64,000 bases of DNA from Siminovitchia sediminis (GCF_042680885.1 NZ_JBHUEO010000116.1:1-64000), one strand, 5' to 3'. Positions 1-8,599 are shown, numbered from the stretch's first letter. Made by a program: numbers and translations. Notes: generated from the sequence alone by a model not told the origin.

Positions 1-96
1 ATTTTGTATGGAGCAACTTTATCACCGCCATATTTTGTTATTTTTATTTTAACAAATTAAAACGGTGAAAGAACAAATATTATAAATAATTAAAAA

Positions 97-146
97 GGCT
101 GTCGAGGGTTTCTCGACAGCCTGAGCCTGAGCTTTCTCAGGCTTTT
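97..146. terminator. Paired hairpin terminators downstream of bshB2
   Basis: Two adjacent hairpins. The first (97-106 pairing with 112-121, 10 bp) is followed on the minus strand by a T-run and would end the yojF-bshB2 transcript. The second (124-131 pairing with 136-143) is followed by TTTT on the plus strand and could end a transcript entering from outside the window. Confidence 0.7.
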
Positions 147-327
147 AGATATTTAAATGTGTAACGATCCGATGACCGGCTCCGATGTACAGGATATACT
201 GGTGCGGCCAAAGCCGCAATGTGGCTGCCTGAGGCGGCCGGCCGGCGAACAGGATGGTTTAGCACCGCGGCGTATCGGTGTACTGGATGCAAGCGTAGCG
301 GGCACTTGTACAAGGAGCTTGATTTTC
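147..327. other. GC-rich segment between terminators and bshB2
   Basis: No gene recognised. The stretch is clearly more GC-rich than its surroundings and holds a GCGGC/GCCGC hairpin (204-217) and a GGCCGGCCGG tract. It forms part of the bshB2 3' untranslated region. Open frames across it do not resemble a known family. Confidence 0.4.
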
Positions 328-1011
328 TTATTGAACTTGGTCATTATCCCAGTCATATGTCCAAAACCGTTCTCGCAGCATCCGTTCTGTCCAGTCGGGG
401 TTTTTTGCTGCCACACTTTCGAGCATTTCATCCATCATCCAGCCGGTTTGGGATACATGAGCTTTTAACACTTTAATTTTTCTCTCCCATACGTCTGTGA
501 TGTCGTGAACGATATGGGGTACGCCGAGCTTTTCTTTATGGTCATTGGAAAATGCCACGAGATGAAGATTCGGCCTGTTTTCCTTAGGCAGCCTGCGAAC
601 CGCACGGATCACTGCCCGCGCTGTTGCTTCGTGGTCAGGGTGGACAGAATAGCCGGGATAAAAGGAAATAATGAGGGAAGGGTTTAGCTCTTCTATCAAT
701 TGAAAGACCATATTGGCCAGTTCCTCATCATTTTCAAACTCCAATGTTTTGTCACGATATCCCATCAGCCGTAAATCCGTAATTCCCATGATTTCAGCTG
801 CTTTTTCAAGTTCAGCTTTTCTGATCTGTGGTAAGGACTCCCGTGTGGCAAAGGGGGGATTTCCCAGATTACGCGCCATCTCTCCAAGCGTTAGGCATGC
901 ATATGTCACTGGCGTGCCGCTTTCGATATGTTTCATCATTGTTCCGGAGACTCCAAAAGCTTCATCATCCGGATGAGGGAAAATCACTAATACATGCCGT
1001 TCCTTTTCCAT
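328..1011 (-). CDS. bshB2: Bacillithiol biosynthesis deacetylase BshB2
   Basis: PIG-L/LmbE-type zinc deacetylase of 227 residues, expected to remove the acetyl group from GlcNAc-malate in bacillithiol synthesis, and possibly from bacillithiol conjugates during detoxification. The zinc motif HPDDE lies at residues 13-17 and a second HPDHEA motif lies mid-protein. I chose the ATG at 1011 because an AAGGAG ribosome site lies nine bases upstream; a TTG six codons earlier lies inside that site's region. It follows yojF with about 115 bases between, the order seen in B. subtilis (yojF-yojG). BshB1-type paralogues share the fold, but the yojF neighbour favours BshB2. Confidence 0.9.
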   Translation of the reverse strand: MEKERHVLVIFPHPDDEAFGVSGTMMKHIESGTPVTYACLTLGEMARNLGNPPFATRESLPQIRKAELEKAAEIMGITDLRLMGYRDKTLEFENDEELANMVFQLIEELNPSLIISFYPGYSVHPDHEATARAVIRAVRRLPKENRPNLHLVAFSNDHKEKLGVPHIVHDITDVWERKIKVLKAHVSQTGWMMDEMLESVAAKNPDWTERMLRERFWTYDWDNDQVQ

Positions 1012-1128
1012 TGGCTTCAGCTCCTTCAAAAGTCTCTGTCTAATTTTTTTTTAAAAAAAGGTACACATCTATCTTGACTGTATCCTGCCGATAGTTCATG
1101 CGCGGAGCCCGGCTCCCTGCTTTATATA

Positions 1129-1482
1129 TTAATTAAAAGGGGTTTTGCTTAATTGTAAGGCAACGGCAAGCTTGCCTTCAAAATCAAGTCCTGCCAAAAG
1201 TAAGCTGTCTTGTTCGTCTATTTCAAAATGAGTCAGGCCTTCTGCGTACACCCATCCAAACGGCATTTTCAGCCCAACCCTGTACGGGCCCGAACCAACA
1301 ATTTTTCCATGCTCGTAACAGATTTCCGCGTTTCGGATATAGGCACCTGATGAAAAAAATGATTCATCTTTATGTGAGGCATATGCCCCGTTGGTTGTTT
1401 CCAGATGAATAAAGATATTTTCGCCCGCAAACTGATTAATCATATGCTGAACCTGCTGAACGTTTATTTTTTCCAAAACCAT
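1129..1482 (-). CDS. yojF: YojF family protein (DUF1806)
   Basis: A 117-residue protein matching the YojF/DUF1806 family by sequence and by position directly before bshB2. The molecular role is not established; its constant pairing with bshB2 suggests a link to bacillithiol metabolism. The ATG follows a GAAGGAGG ribosome site. No signal peptide or membrane segment is visible. It is the first gene of the two-gene minus-strand operon that ends at the hairpins near position 100. Confidence 0.85.
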   Translation of the reverse strand: MVLEKINVQQVQHMINQFAGENIFIHLETTNGAYASHKDESFFSSGAYIRNAEICYEHGKIVGSGPYRVGLKMPFGWVYAEGLTHFEIDEQDSLLLAGLDFEGKLAVALQLSKTPFN

Positions 1483-1860
1483 TGGCCTCCTTCAACTAGT
1501 GGACATAACATCATTTTACTAAAAAATCACTTCGAATACGAAAGATAGGATTTAAGGCCGGTTGGGTACTTTGTTCACATATAATTTATTGTATGGAAAG
1601 ATGTCCGGATATTTGAAGGCCGATTCCGAAAATAGGCAAAACGCTGCCAAAGGATTGACTTATGAAGGACTAGAACCAGTATGTTCTGTGGATAATGAAA
1701 CGGAAATCTCCGGATGAATGAGCAAATGCCGTCAGTAGATGCGCCTGAGGCATTGCGATGAAAAACGTTTCCGACTGTTGTCATGTCCCAAGAGATCTCC
1801 AATTTCTGTTATAATAATAACAAATCTTCATAAATACATATTTTCAGGAGTGCCAGTGCC
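1483..1860. other. Divergent intergenic region yojF / mobA
   Basis: About 378 bases holding the start regions of two divergent units. TATAAT-like strings occur (for example 1810-1815) but no -35 box at acceptable spacing. Nothing else is recognised. Confidence 0.4.
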
Positions 1861-2484
1861 TTGGTTACGATCATTTTAGCCGGAGGAAAATCAAGCCGGA
1901 TGGGACAAAACAAAGCGTTGATGAAAGTAGGCGGGACCCGTGTAATTGACCGCATTGCTTTTGAAATGAGGCCGATATCCGAGAAGCTGATTGTCATCGC
2001 AAATCACCCGGGCTCCTACAAAACATTAGATGCTCTTATCCTGGAAGATGATCTTGAATTTAAAGGACAGGGTCCGCTGGCGGGGATTTACACCGGCTTA
2101 AAGGCAGCAGAGTCAGGCCCTTGCTTAATTGTGGCCTGCGATATGCCGTTTGCGTCAGCTGAACTCGGCGTCAAACTAATCACGCTGTTACAAAAGAACG
2201 GCAGGGAGGCGGTGATCCCTGCTCAGGATGGTCAAATACACCCTTTATTTGGGGCTTATCATGCAAAGATTGCCGATGCAGTCAAGCGTACGCTAAGGGA
2301 TGGCAAAAGGTCAGTGAAAGCATTGCTGGACCAGGTGAATACAGAGTTTTTTGAGATAGAAAAAGAAACGGACGCGTTCTGGAACATGAATACAAGGGAT
2401 GATTACATCGCAGCGGTAAAGAAAGCGGAGGGGAGAGAAAAGCATGGGATGTACCATTACGAGGGATCCAATAAAAATAGATGA
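1861..2484 (+). CDS. mobA: Molybdenum cofactor guanylyltransferase MobA
   Basis: A 207-residue nucleotidyltransferase that would attach GMP from GTP to Mo-molybdopterin, making the bis-MGD type cofactor. The N-terminal LAGGKSSRMGQNKALM motif is the signature of the MobA fold, with a Lys equivalent to the GTP-binding one. It starts at TTG with AGGAG about ten bases upstream. The 3' end overlaps moaE by 41 bases, so translation of the two is probably coupled. It opens a four-gene cofactor operon; moaA, moaC and moeA are not in the window. Confidence 0.9.
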   Translation: MVTIILAGGKSSRMGQNKALMKVGGTRVIDRIAFEMRPISEKLIVIANHPGSYKTLDALILEDDLEFKGQGPLAGIYTGLKAAESGPCLIVACDMPFASAELGVKLITLLQKNGREAVIPAQDGQIHPLFGAYHAKIADAVKRTLRDGKRSVKALLDQVNTEFFEIEKETDAFWNMNTRDDYIAAVKKAEGREKHGMYHYEGSNKNR

Positions 2485-2911
2485 AATATATCAGCAGGTT
2501 GTCCGAAGAGAAGCAGGGGCTGTGACCGTGTTTGTCGGTACTGTCCGGGAATTGACGCATGGAAAGAAAACGCTTTACCTTGAATATGAAGCATATGAAT
2601 CGATGGCATTAAAGAAAATGGAGCAAATCATTGATGAAATCAAACAGAAGTGGCCAGCCGTAAAGCAGGCAACGATGATTCATCGGATTGGCCGGCTGGA
2701 AATAACCGACATTGCCATTGCGATTGCGGTATCTTCACCGCATCGTCCTGATGCGTATGAAGCGAACCGCTATGCGATTGAAAGGGTTAAAGAACTTGTT
2801 CCGATTTGGAAAAAAGAACATTGGGAAGACGGGGAAAAGTGGATTGGAAATCAGCAGGGAACAAAAGAATACACTGCGGGAAAACCGGAGGAGAGTGATT
2901 TACTTGAATAA
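2444..2911 (+). CDS. moaE: Molybdopterin synthase large subunit MoaE
   Basis: A 155-residue catalytic subunit of molybdopterin synthase, which transfers sulfur from the MoaD thiocarboxylate to precursor Z. The C-terminal KKEHWEDGEKWIGN stretch holds the conserved catalytic Lys residues, and the RIGRLEI and SPHRPDAYEA motifs are typical. The ATG lies inside the end of mobA, behind a GGAGGGGAGA ribosome site. MoaD follows with an 8-base overlap, matching the two-subunit complex. Confidence 0.93.
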   Translation: MGCTITRDPIKIDEIYQQVVRREAGAVTVFVGTVRELTHGKKTLYLEYEAYESMALKKMEQIIDEIKQKWPAVKQATMIHRIGRLEITDIAIAIAVSSPHRPDAYEANRYAIERVKELVPIWKKEHWEDGEKWIGNQQGTKEYTAGKPEESDLLE

Positions 2912-3137
2912 GGTGATGTTATTTGCCCAGCTTAAAGAGGATGTGGGAAAAAGCTCTTTAGAAGTGGAAGCCGCAGGAAAAACAGTTGCAGAGCTGCGTG
3001 AACTCCTGGAAAATGATACCTCATTGGGAAGCCTGGACGGAATTATGGTGGCCGTAAATGAAGAGTTTTCAAAAGATGACAGGGTCATTAAAAAAGGCGA
3101 TGTTATTGCTTTGATTCCTCCAGTCAGTGGAGGTTGA
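2904..3137 (+). CDS. moaD: Molybdopterin synthase small subunit MoaD
   Basis: A 77-residue ubiquitin-like sulfur carrier ending in the required Gly-Gly (PPVSGG), which MoeB adenylates and a sulfur donor converts to a thiocarboxylate. I chose the TTG at 2904, ten bases after GGAGGAG and overlapping the moaE stop; GTG codons at 2895 and 2913 are alternatives. The much longer open frame upstream of it in this frame is only the moaE gene read out of frame. Confidence 0.88.
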   Translation: MNKVMLFAQLKEDVGKSSLEVEAAGKTVAELRELLENDTSLGSLDGIMVAVNEEFSKDDRVIKKGDVIALIPPVSGG

Positions 3138-3142
3138 TACAG

Positions 3143-4171
3143 ATGGATCCGCAAATGGAACGGTATTCACGGCAGATGCTCTTTCAGCATATTGGCCCTG
3201 AAGGACAAGAGGAGATTGGCAAGAAACATGCGCTGATTGTCGGAGTTGGTGCGCTTGGAACCCATACGTCTGAGCTTCTGGCAAGGGCTGGTGTAAGGAA
3301 ACTGACACTGATTGACAGGGATTATGTAGATCTAAGCAATTTGCAGCGGCAGCATCTTTTTACTGAAAAGGATGCATTGGAGAAATGGCCAAAGGCTGAA
3401 GCGGCTAAAGAGAAACTTCAAGACATTAACAGCTGTATGGAAGTGGAGGCGGTTGTTGCACAGGCAGATGCCGCTCTTATGGAAAACCTGATCAAGGATG
3501 TTGATCTTTTAGTCGATGGAACCGATAACTTTGAAACCCGTTTCTTATTGAATGACCTGGCCCATAAATATAACATACCCTATTTGTTTGGTGCTTGTGT
3601 CGGGAGTTTTGGCATGGCTTTTACAATTATTCCCGGTGTCACACCGTGTCTTCAATGTGTAATCAAAAGACTGCCGCTCCAAGGGCAGACATGCGATACA
3701 GTCGGTATCATTGCACCTGCCGTCCAAATGGTTACCGCCCATCAGGGAGCTGAAGCTTTGAAAATCCTTTCAGGCCGTGGGGAGGCTGTAAGAAAAACGT
3801 ATGTTTCCTTTGACTTATGGGAAAATGAATACTTGTCTTTAAAGGCGGGCGCTTTAAAGGAAAGCGGTTGTTTGTCCTGCGGGGAAGAGCCGTCTTACCC
3901 ATATCTGCAATCCGATCAGGAAATGAAAGTCGCCGTGCTTTGTGGCCGTGACACGGTTCAAATCAGGCCTGCTTCCGGTGAGGGCCTTCCGCTGGAACAA
4001 TTGGTACAGCAGTGGCAGTCCGCCGGTCTGAAAGTTGGGGGAAACCCATTTCTCATTTCCGTTCAAAAAGAAGAGGCAAGAGCCGTCTTCTTTAAAGATG
4101 GCCGCGCATTGATTCATGGAACAAAAGATCTGAATGAAGCACGTAAAATCTATCATTCTCTTATCGGTTGA
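3143..4171 (+). CDS. moeB: MoeB/ThiF-type adenylyltransferase
   Basis: A 342-residue E1-like enzyme that would adenylate the MoaD C-terminus. The ATP-binding VGVGALGTH motif lies near residue 35, and DRDYVDLSNLQRQ, the DGTDNF motif and zinc cysteines (CLQC and CLSC) follow. The last 80 or so residues form an extra domain that is not a recognisable rhodanese. The ATG at 3143 is nine bases after GGAGG; a TTG overlapping the moaD stop at 3134 is too close to that site. ThiF activity is possible, but the moaD neighbour favours MoeB. Confidence 0.88.
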   Translation: MDPQMERYSRQMLFQHIGPEGQEEIGKKHALIVGVGALGTHTSELLARAGVRKLTLIDRDYVDLSNLQRQHLFTEKDALEKWPKAEAAKEKLQDINSCMEVEAVVAQADAALMENLIKDVDLLVDGTDNFETRFLLNDLAHKYNIPYLFGACVGSFGMAFTIIPGVTPCLQCVIKRLPLQGQTCDTVGIIAPAVQMVTAHQGAEALKILSGRGEAVRKTYVSFDLWENEYLSLKAGALKESGCLSCGEEPSYPYLQSDQEMKVAVLCGRDTVQIRPASGEGLPLEQLVQQWQSAGLKVGGNPFLISVQKEEARAVFFKDGRALIHGTKDLNEARKIYHSLIG

Positions 4172-4201
4172 CGTCCCTGTTAAAAGAAAGGAGAGAGTTT
4201 C

Positions 4202-4984
4202 TTGGTTTCATCATTTACGATTGCTGCCATTGCCATCTCTCTGCTCATTTCAGCAGGGACGCCGATTATTTTATGTATTATTTTTAAAAAGAAGTTTCAG
4301 ATCTCATTTAAAGTTTTATTCATCGGTGTATTGACTTTTATTGTGTTTGCTCAAATTCTGGAAGGATTGGTGCACAGTTATTTCCTCATGGTCAATGATT
4401 CAACCAAAGCCCTCCTGGAAAATGTCTGGCTTTTCATGCTGTATGGGGGATTTATGGCAGGAATCTTCGAAGAGACAGGCAGATGGATGATGATGAAATA
4501 TGCATTGAAAAAGTATAGGGAATGGAAGGATGGCTTGACATTTGGACTGGGGCACGGTGGGATTGAAGCGATAATGATCGTAGGCATCAATAGTGTAATT
4601 ACTCTTGTGCTGGCAGTTATGATTAATCAAGGAGCGTACCATTCTCTTTTTACGGGTGAAACAGCGGCAGCCATGGCGCCCTTATATGAACAGTTGACTG
4701 CTTTGCCTGCATACATGCACCTTTTTGCCGGATTCGAGCGGCTTGGTGCTTTAACGATCCATATCGGACTTTCTATCCTCGTCCTGTATGGAATTAAAAC
4801 AGGTAAAAAGAGATTTTTGTTTTATGCTATTCTTATCCATGCAGTGCTTGATTTTCCGGCAGCTTTGTATCAGAAGGGGATCATCAGTATTTTTGTTGTA
4901 GAAGGGTACCTGCTGCTGCTTGCGGCTGCCTTTGTCATTTGGATTGTCAAATCCAGAAGGCTATTTATCTCAAAGGAACGCTAA
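4202..4984 (+). CDS. yhfC: YhfC family intramembrane protease-like protein
   Basis: A 260-residue membrane protein with about eight hydrophobic segments. It carries the putative metalloprotease motifs of the YhfC family: EETGRWMMMKY near residue 90, GHGGIEA near 118 and HAVLDFP near 215. Substrate and role are unknown. It starts at TTG eight bases after AAAGGAG and follows moeB by 30 bases, so it may be read from the molybdenum cofactor operon, though no functional link is evident. A strong terminator follows at once. Confidence 0.8.
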   Translation: MVSSFTIAAIAISLLISAGTPIILCIIFKKKFQISFKVLFIGVLTFIVFAQILEGLVHSYFLMVNDSTKALLENVWLFMLYGGFMAGIFEETGRWMMMKYALKKYREWKDGLTFGLGHGGIEAIMIVGINSVITLVLAVMINQGAYHSLFTGETAAAMAPLYEQLTALPAYMHLFAGFERLGALTIHIGLSILVLYGIKTGKKRFLFYAILIHAVLDFPAALYQKGIISIFVVEGYLLLLAAAFVIWIVKSRRLFISKER

Positions 4985-5012
4985 AAAATCCCCCTGGCAG
5001 GGGGATTTTTAA
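4984..5012. terminator. Bidirectional terminator yhfC / stress protein gene
   Basis: Hairpin AATCCCCCTGGCAGGGGGATT with T-runs on both strands, placed between two convergent genes. Confidence 0.85.
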
Positions 5013-5021
5013 TGATGGATA

Positions 5022-5345
5022 TTAATGTTTTGCAGCCACTAAGACAAGTGCACCGCCGTCCAATACTTTTTCATATTTCTCGGCTTCTTCTTTACTTAGC
5101 CCCACAGCTTCAAATTCTGTGCGAAGCTCGTCTCCTCTTTTATTAAAAATATTTTTAACGGAATCTACCAGTCCTTGCTCAGACATACCCACTGCACTAG
5201 TATCCAATGCATCCGTCAAGTCTTTCTCACGCTCTTCGCCGTGCGCAAATAGATAGATATCGTCTTTTTCATAACCTTGTGCCATTAAGTCATGAATGAT
5301 GTCTTTTGCCTGCACACCATTTTCGCAGATTTTTACAGTATTCAT
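5022..5345 (-). CDS. YflT-like general stress protein
   Basis: A 107-residue soluble protein of the YflT / heat-induced stress protein type, recognised by the N-terminal pattern KICENGVQAKDIIHDLMAQG, then DDIYLFAH, and by length. The biochemical role is unknown; relatives belong to the SigB general stress regulon in B. subtilis. The ATG follows an AAGGAGG site. A SigB-like promoter lies 61 bases upstream, supporting that assignment. Single-gene unit, convergent with yhfC. Confidence 0.75.
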   Translation of the reverse strand: MNTVKICENGVQAKDIIHDLMAQGYEKDDIYLFAHGEEREKDLTDALDTSAVGMSEQGLVDSVKNIFNKRGDELRTEFEAVGLSKEEAEKYEKVLDGGALVLVAAKH

Positions 5346-5405
5346 GATATTCCTCCTTTAATCCATCTGATTCGTTTGTATCCCATCAGATGTGCTAGTG
5401 TATAT

Positions 5406-5430
5406 ATATCCTGCCCGCTGCACATTAAAC
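5406..5430 (-). promoter_or_regulatory. SigB-type promoter of the stress protein gene
   Basis: On the minus strand GTTTAA (5425-5430) and GGATAT (5406-5411) are 13 bases apart. The known SigB consensus is GTTT, 13-15 bases, GGGTAT, so one base differs. Confidence 0.6.
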
Positions 5431-5501
5431 ATGGGATGTTTGAATCTCTTTTTGAAAGGTGAAAGATTAATTGAGCTTATTGAAGAAGGAGAGTGGGATC
5501 A

Positions 5502-6182
5502 ATGGGAAAGAAAATACTGGATAATGATTGGTGGCCTCTTTTGGAAGAAGAGTTCCAGAAACCTTATTACCTTCAGCTGAGGGAGTTTTTGAAAAAAGAA
5601 TATGCAGAAAGAACAATCTATCCTCCTATGCATGATATATTTAATGCTTTAAAATTTACTCCGTACGATAAGGTAAAAGCTGTTATGCTGGGGCAGGATC
5701 CATATCATGGACCCGGTCAGGCACACGGTCTGAGCTTTTCAGTCAGACCTGGCGTAAAAGTTCCGCCATCCCTTAAAAATATTTTAAAAGAGTTAAAAGA
5801 TGACGTGGGCTGCAGCATTCCAAATAACGGTTATCTCGCAAAATGGGCCGAAGAAGGGGTTCTGCTGTTGAACACTGTGCTGACTGTGAGGGCAGGGCAA
5901 GCGCATTCACATCGTGGAAAAGGGTGGGAAATATTTACAGATCAAGTGATCTCTTTAGTGAATGCAAAGGAAACGCCTGTTATTTTTATCTTATGGGGGA
6001 AACCTGCCGAGGAAAAAATCCGGCTGATCGATACTGAAAAGCATACAATTATCAAGTCGCCGCATCCAAGCCCATTTTCGGCAAACAGAGGCTTTTTCGG
6101 GAGCCGTCCATTTTCTAAAACCAATAAACGTCTGCTGGAATTAGGGAAAAACCCGATTGACTGGCAGATTCCAGACGTATAA
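5502..6182 (+). CDS. ung: Uracil-DNA glycosylase, family 1
   Basis: A 226-residue base-excision repair enzyme that removes uracil from DNA. The water-activating motif GQDPYHG lies at residues 64-70 with catalytic Asp66, and the HPSPFSANRGFFG motif with the catalytic His lies near the C-terminus. The ATG at 5502 is ten bases after AAGGAG; the GTG at 5493 is too close to that site. Length matches B. subtilis Ung, and ywdI and ywdK follow as in that genome. Confidence 0.97.
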   Translation: MGKKILDNDWWPLLEEEFQKPYYLQLREFLKKEYAERTIYPPMHDIFNALKFTPYDKVKAVMLGQDPYHGPGQAHGLSFSVRPGVKVPPSLKNILKELKDDVGCSIPNNGYLAKWAEEGVLLLNTVLTVRAGQAHSHRGKGWEIFTDQVISLVNAKETPVIFILWGKPAEEKIRLIDTEKHTIIKSPHPSPFSANRGFFGSRPFSKTNKRLLELGKNPIDWQIPDV

Positions 6183-6268
6183 GATCATTCTTCTTTGATT
6201 TTTGTCCTTATAACTACTATGCTTATAATTGCATTGAGGATGATAAAAGAAAGGCTGGAGCATGCTGT

Positions 6269-6538
6269 ATGTATATTACATATGAGTCTCTTATTGCTAA
6301 GATGGAATCTGAACTTCAAAAGGCAAAACATGCAAAAAATCATGAAGAAAGGCACGGGCATTTATTTGCAGTCAAAGCGCTTGCAGAATTATCATTAGAT
6401 ACAAGGGAAGCCATCGAAAAGGAACAGACGCAGCCAGTGAAGGTTCTTAGTAAGCAGGAGTCTGTGAAGCGATTTACTTCTGTGGACGAAAAAGAAGATC
6501 AGGATCTGGACAGCGATATGTCCATTTTTGATTTTTAA
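6269..6538 (+). CDS. ywdI: YwdI family protein
   Basis: An 89-residue charged, probably helical protein with an acidic C-terminal tail (DEKEDQDLDSDMSIFDF). It is recognised mainly from its place between ung and ywdK and from the N-terminal pattern. Function unknown. The ATG is eight bases after GGAG. It likely shares a transcript with ung and ywdK. Confidence 0.75.
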   Translation: MYITYESLIAKMESELQKAKHAKNHEERHGHLFAVKALAELSLDTREAIEKEQTQPVKVLSKQESVKRFTSVDEKEDQDLDSDMSIFDF

Positions 6539-6555
6539 CAAAAGAGGGTGGAAAG

Positions 6556-6927
6556 ATGAAATTGTTTATCATTATCGGGGCGATAAACGCCTTGCTTGCA
6601 GTCGGGCTTGGAGCTTTTGGTGCACATGGTTTGGAAGGGAAAGTGGAACCCAAATATCTGGATACATGGGAAACTGCAGTTAAATATCAGATGTACCACG
6701 CTTTGGGTATTATTGCGATTGGATTGCTTTCCGGCCATGTATCGGCAAGCTCTCTGCTAAACTGGTCGGGATGGCTGATGCTGATTGGTATTATCATATT
6801 TTCCGGAAGTCTCTATGCCCTTACGCTGTCTGGAATTAAAATTTTAGGAGCGATTACTCCCATTGGCGGTGTGGCTTTTCTAGTCGCCTGGGTGCTGCTG
6901 ATCGTATTTGCGGTGAAATATTTATAG
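6556..6927 (+). CDS. ywdK: DUF423 membrane protein YwdK
   Basis: A 123-residue protein with four hydrophobic segments and the DUF423 pattern GAFGAHGLE near residue 21. Function unknown. It begins 17 bases after ywdI behind GAGGGTGG, and a terminator follows directly. Confidence 0.85.
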   Translation: MKLFIIIGAINALLAVGLGAFGAHGLEGKVEPKYLDTWETAVKYQMYHALGIIAIGLLSGHVSASSLLNWSGWLMLIGIIIFSGSLYALTLSGIKILGAITPIGGVAFLVAWVLLIVFAVKYL

Positions 6928-6933
6928 CAATTA

Positions 6934-6965
6934 AACCTCACTTCGCTTAAAGTGAGGTTTTCCTT
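6934..6965. terminator. Terminator between ywdK and gerQ
   Basis: Hairpin AACCTCACTT/AAGTGAGGTT followed by TTTCCTTTT; it sits between convergent genes and may serve both. Confidence 0.8.
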
Positions 6966-6997
6966 TTATTTGCAGCTGGGGGGGGGAAGTGAACAGT

Positions 6998-7435
6998 TCA
7001 CCTTGCTGAGGGGCCGGGAAAATGATATTCATAGTCTATCGGTTCTTGGAAGATCACAAAATCTACGTTTACCATTGGGATGAGGACCCGGTTCCCTGTT
7101 TGCGGATCACTCAATATTACATAATCGCGTCCCGCCGCCTCGATGACACCTTTGAAAATTTTTGCATTCCATTCGGTGTTATGTTCATAGGTTGTATAAA
7201 CCTCTACAAGCTTTCCTTTGTTTAACCGAAGAATGTTTTCAATATAGGACTCCTCGGCAGGCAGCCTTCCCGGGACATTACCGCTTCCTTTGGCCGGCGC
7301 CACTCCCGGGGGCGGGTGCATCGGCTGCTGCTGTCCGGAAGGCATAGGCATTCCATAAAACGGGGGCGGCTGTATATACGGCATGGAACCCTGCGGATAA
7401 TATCCGGGGGGTGGTTGGTTATTTGGATGTGCCAC
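6998..7435 (-). CDS. gerQ: Spore coat protein GerQ
   Basis: A 145-residue inner coat protein needed to place the cortex hydrolase CwlJ. The N-terminal half is rich in Pro, Gln, Gly and Met; the conserved C-terminal domain (about 60-140) holds YIENILRLNKGK and GRDYVILSDPQTG. It starts at GTG behind TAAGGAGG, and an in-frame TAA just upstream rules out a longer form. In B. subtilis the transglutaminase Tgl crosslinks GerQ through Lys2, Lys4 and Lys5; here the first Lys is residue 49. Gene order ywdK-gerQ is conserved. Confidence 0.93.
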   Translation of the reverse strand: MAHPNNQPPPGYYPQGSMPYIQPPPFYGMPMPSGQQQPMHPPPGVAPAKGSGNVPGRLPAEESYIENILRLNKGKLVEVYTTYEHNTEWNAKIFKGVIEAAGRDYVILSDPQTGNRVLIPMVNVDFVIFQEPIDYEYHFPGPSAR

Positions 7436-7524
7436 AGCGTTTCCTCCTTATAGATCATGGATACATTCTATTGTTGATGCTTATGCAAAAATAGAAGAAT
7501 TCATGCCCGTCAGGAGTAAATGAA

Positions 7525-7549
7525 AAACCCTCCTGACAAGGAGGGAACA
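7525..7549 (-). terminator. Terminator downstream of hemQ
   Basis: On the minus strand a CCCTCC/GGAGGG hairpin is followed by TTTTTC. It lies about 300 bases beyond the hemQ stop, with the repeat block in between. Confidence 0.7.
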
Positions 7550-7560
7550 AAAATAATATT

Positions 7561-7849
7561 GTTTTTCTGGGTAGCTGAGGCGGCTTGAGTTCATAGGTCA
7601 GACGCTGCTGAAGGCAACTGCCTTCTTCATCGTCTGCTCGAGGTCGCTTCAAAAAAACCAATGAAGGTAAAAAACACCTTCACTGTTTTTTTCTCCAGCG
7701 CTAGTCGCCCGCCCTCCGCTTTTCGAGTGTCCAGCTGCGGTCGGCAGTGGCTCGAGGTCGCTTCAAAAAAACCAATGAAGGTAAAAAACACCTTCACTGT
7801 TTTTTTCTCCAGCGCTAGTCGCCCCTAATCGGCCGCCCTCCGCTTTTCG
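7561..7849 (-). repeat. Dispersed hairpin repeat, locus A (after hemQ)
   Basis: Read on the minus strand the block starts two bases after the hemQ stop. Two good copies (7751-7848 and 7637-7724) and one decayed copy (about 7595-7636) share GAAAAGCGGAGG, then CGACTAGCGCTGGAG, a long A/T-flanked hairpin around GAAGGT/ACCTTC, and GAAGCGACCTCGAG. The two good copies are almost identical apart from about ten bases near one end. The same elements recur at 15518-15890 and 53234-53514. Confidence 0.8.
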
Positions 7850-8599
7850 TTATACATGTAAAAATCGATCGATACCGCTGTCTTCCAGCAGATGGCCGAC
7901 AAAGAATTCACCGAATTCTGCGTATCGGGCACTGACCTCATCAAAGCGCATTTCGTAAATCAGTTTTTTAAACTGGAGTACATCATCGGCAAAAAGGGTA
8001 ACTCCCCATTCATAGTCATCGAACCCGACAGAGCCGGTAATTATTTGCTTTACTTTGCCTGCGTATTGACGGCCGATCATGCCGTGGCTGTACATCAGGT
8101 CTTTTCTTTGTTCCATAGGAAGCATGTACCAGTTATCGTTTCCTTCTCGGCGCTTGTCCATCGGGTAGAAGCAAATATATTCTGTTTTTGGAAGAATGGG
8201 ATACAAGCGTGAACGAACATAAGGGTTTTCGTATGGGTCTTCATCGGAGTCCCCAGCCAAGTAGCTGCTTAGTTCCACTACAGAAACATAAGAATAGGCA
8301 GGAAATGTATAATCCGCAATCATCAGCTTATTAAATTCATTTTCCAATTCATTCAGTTCAGCCATGGTTGGACGCATAATCATCAGCATCATGTCCGCTT
8401 TTTGTCCGACAATCGTATAAAGAGCGTGGCTTCCTTCTTTTCTTTCTTGTGTATCCTCGAGCTTTGCAAGGTATTGCTTAAATTCATGAATAGCTGTTTG
8501 CTGCTCATCTTTCGTCAGCAGCTTCCATGCTGCCCAGTTGATTGTCCGAAAATCATGAAGGGCATACCAGCCATCCAGTGTTTGTACCGGTTCACTCAC
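7850..8599 (-). CDS. hemQ: Coproheme decarboxylase HemQ (ChdC)
   Basis: A 249-residue enzyme for the last step of the coproporphyrin-dependent haem pathway, converting Fe-coproporphyrin III to haem b with peroxide. The YPMDKRR motif places the catalytic Tyr at 145, and SHGMIGR places the haem-ligating His at 172, the numbers known for the Geobacillus enzyme. The GTG at 8599 is eight bases after AGGAG; another GTG three codons earlier overlaps that site. It is divergent from pta, as in B. subtilis. Confidence 0.95.
   Translation of the reverse strand: MSEPVQTLDGWYALHDFRTINWAAWKLLTKDEQQTAIHEFKQYLAKLEDTQERKEGSHALYTIVGQKADMMLMIMRPTMAELNELENEFNKLMIADYTFPAYSYVSVVELSSYLAGDSDEDPYENPYVRSRLYPILPKTEYICFYPMDKRREGNDNWYMLPMEQRKDLMYSHGMIGRQYAGKVKQIITGSVGFDDYEWGVTLFADDVLQFKKLIYEMRFDEVSARYAEFGEFFVGHLLEDSGIDRFLHV

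Noticed and set aside
153..431. 92-codon minus-strand frame at the window start
   Set aside because: It overlaps the bshB2 coding end in another frame, matches no family and crosses the GC-rich tract.
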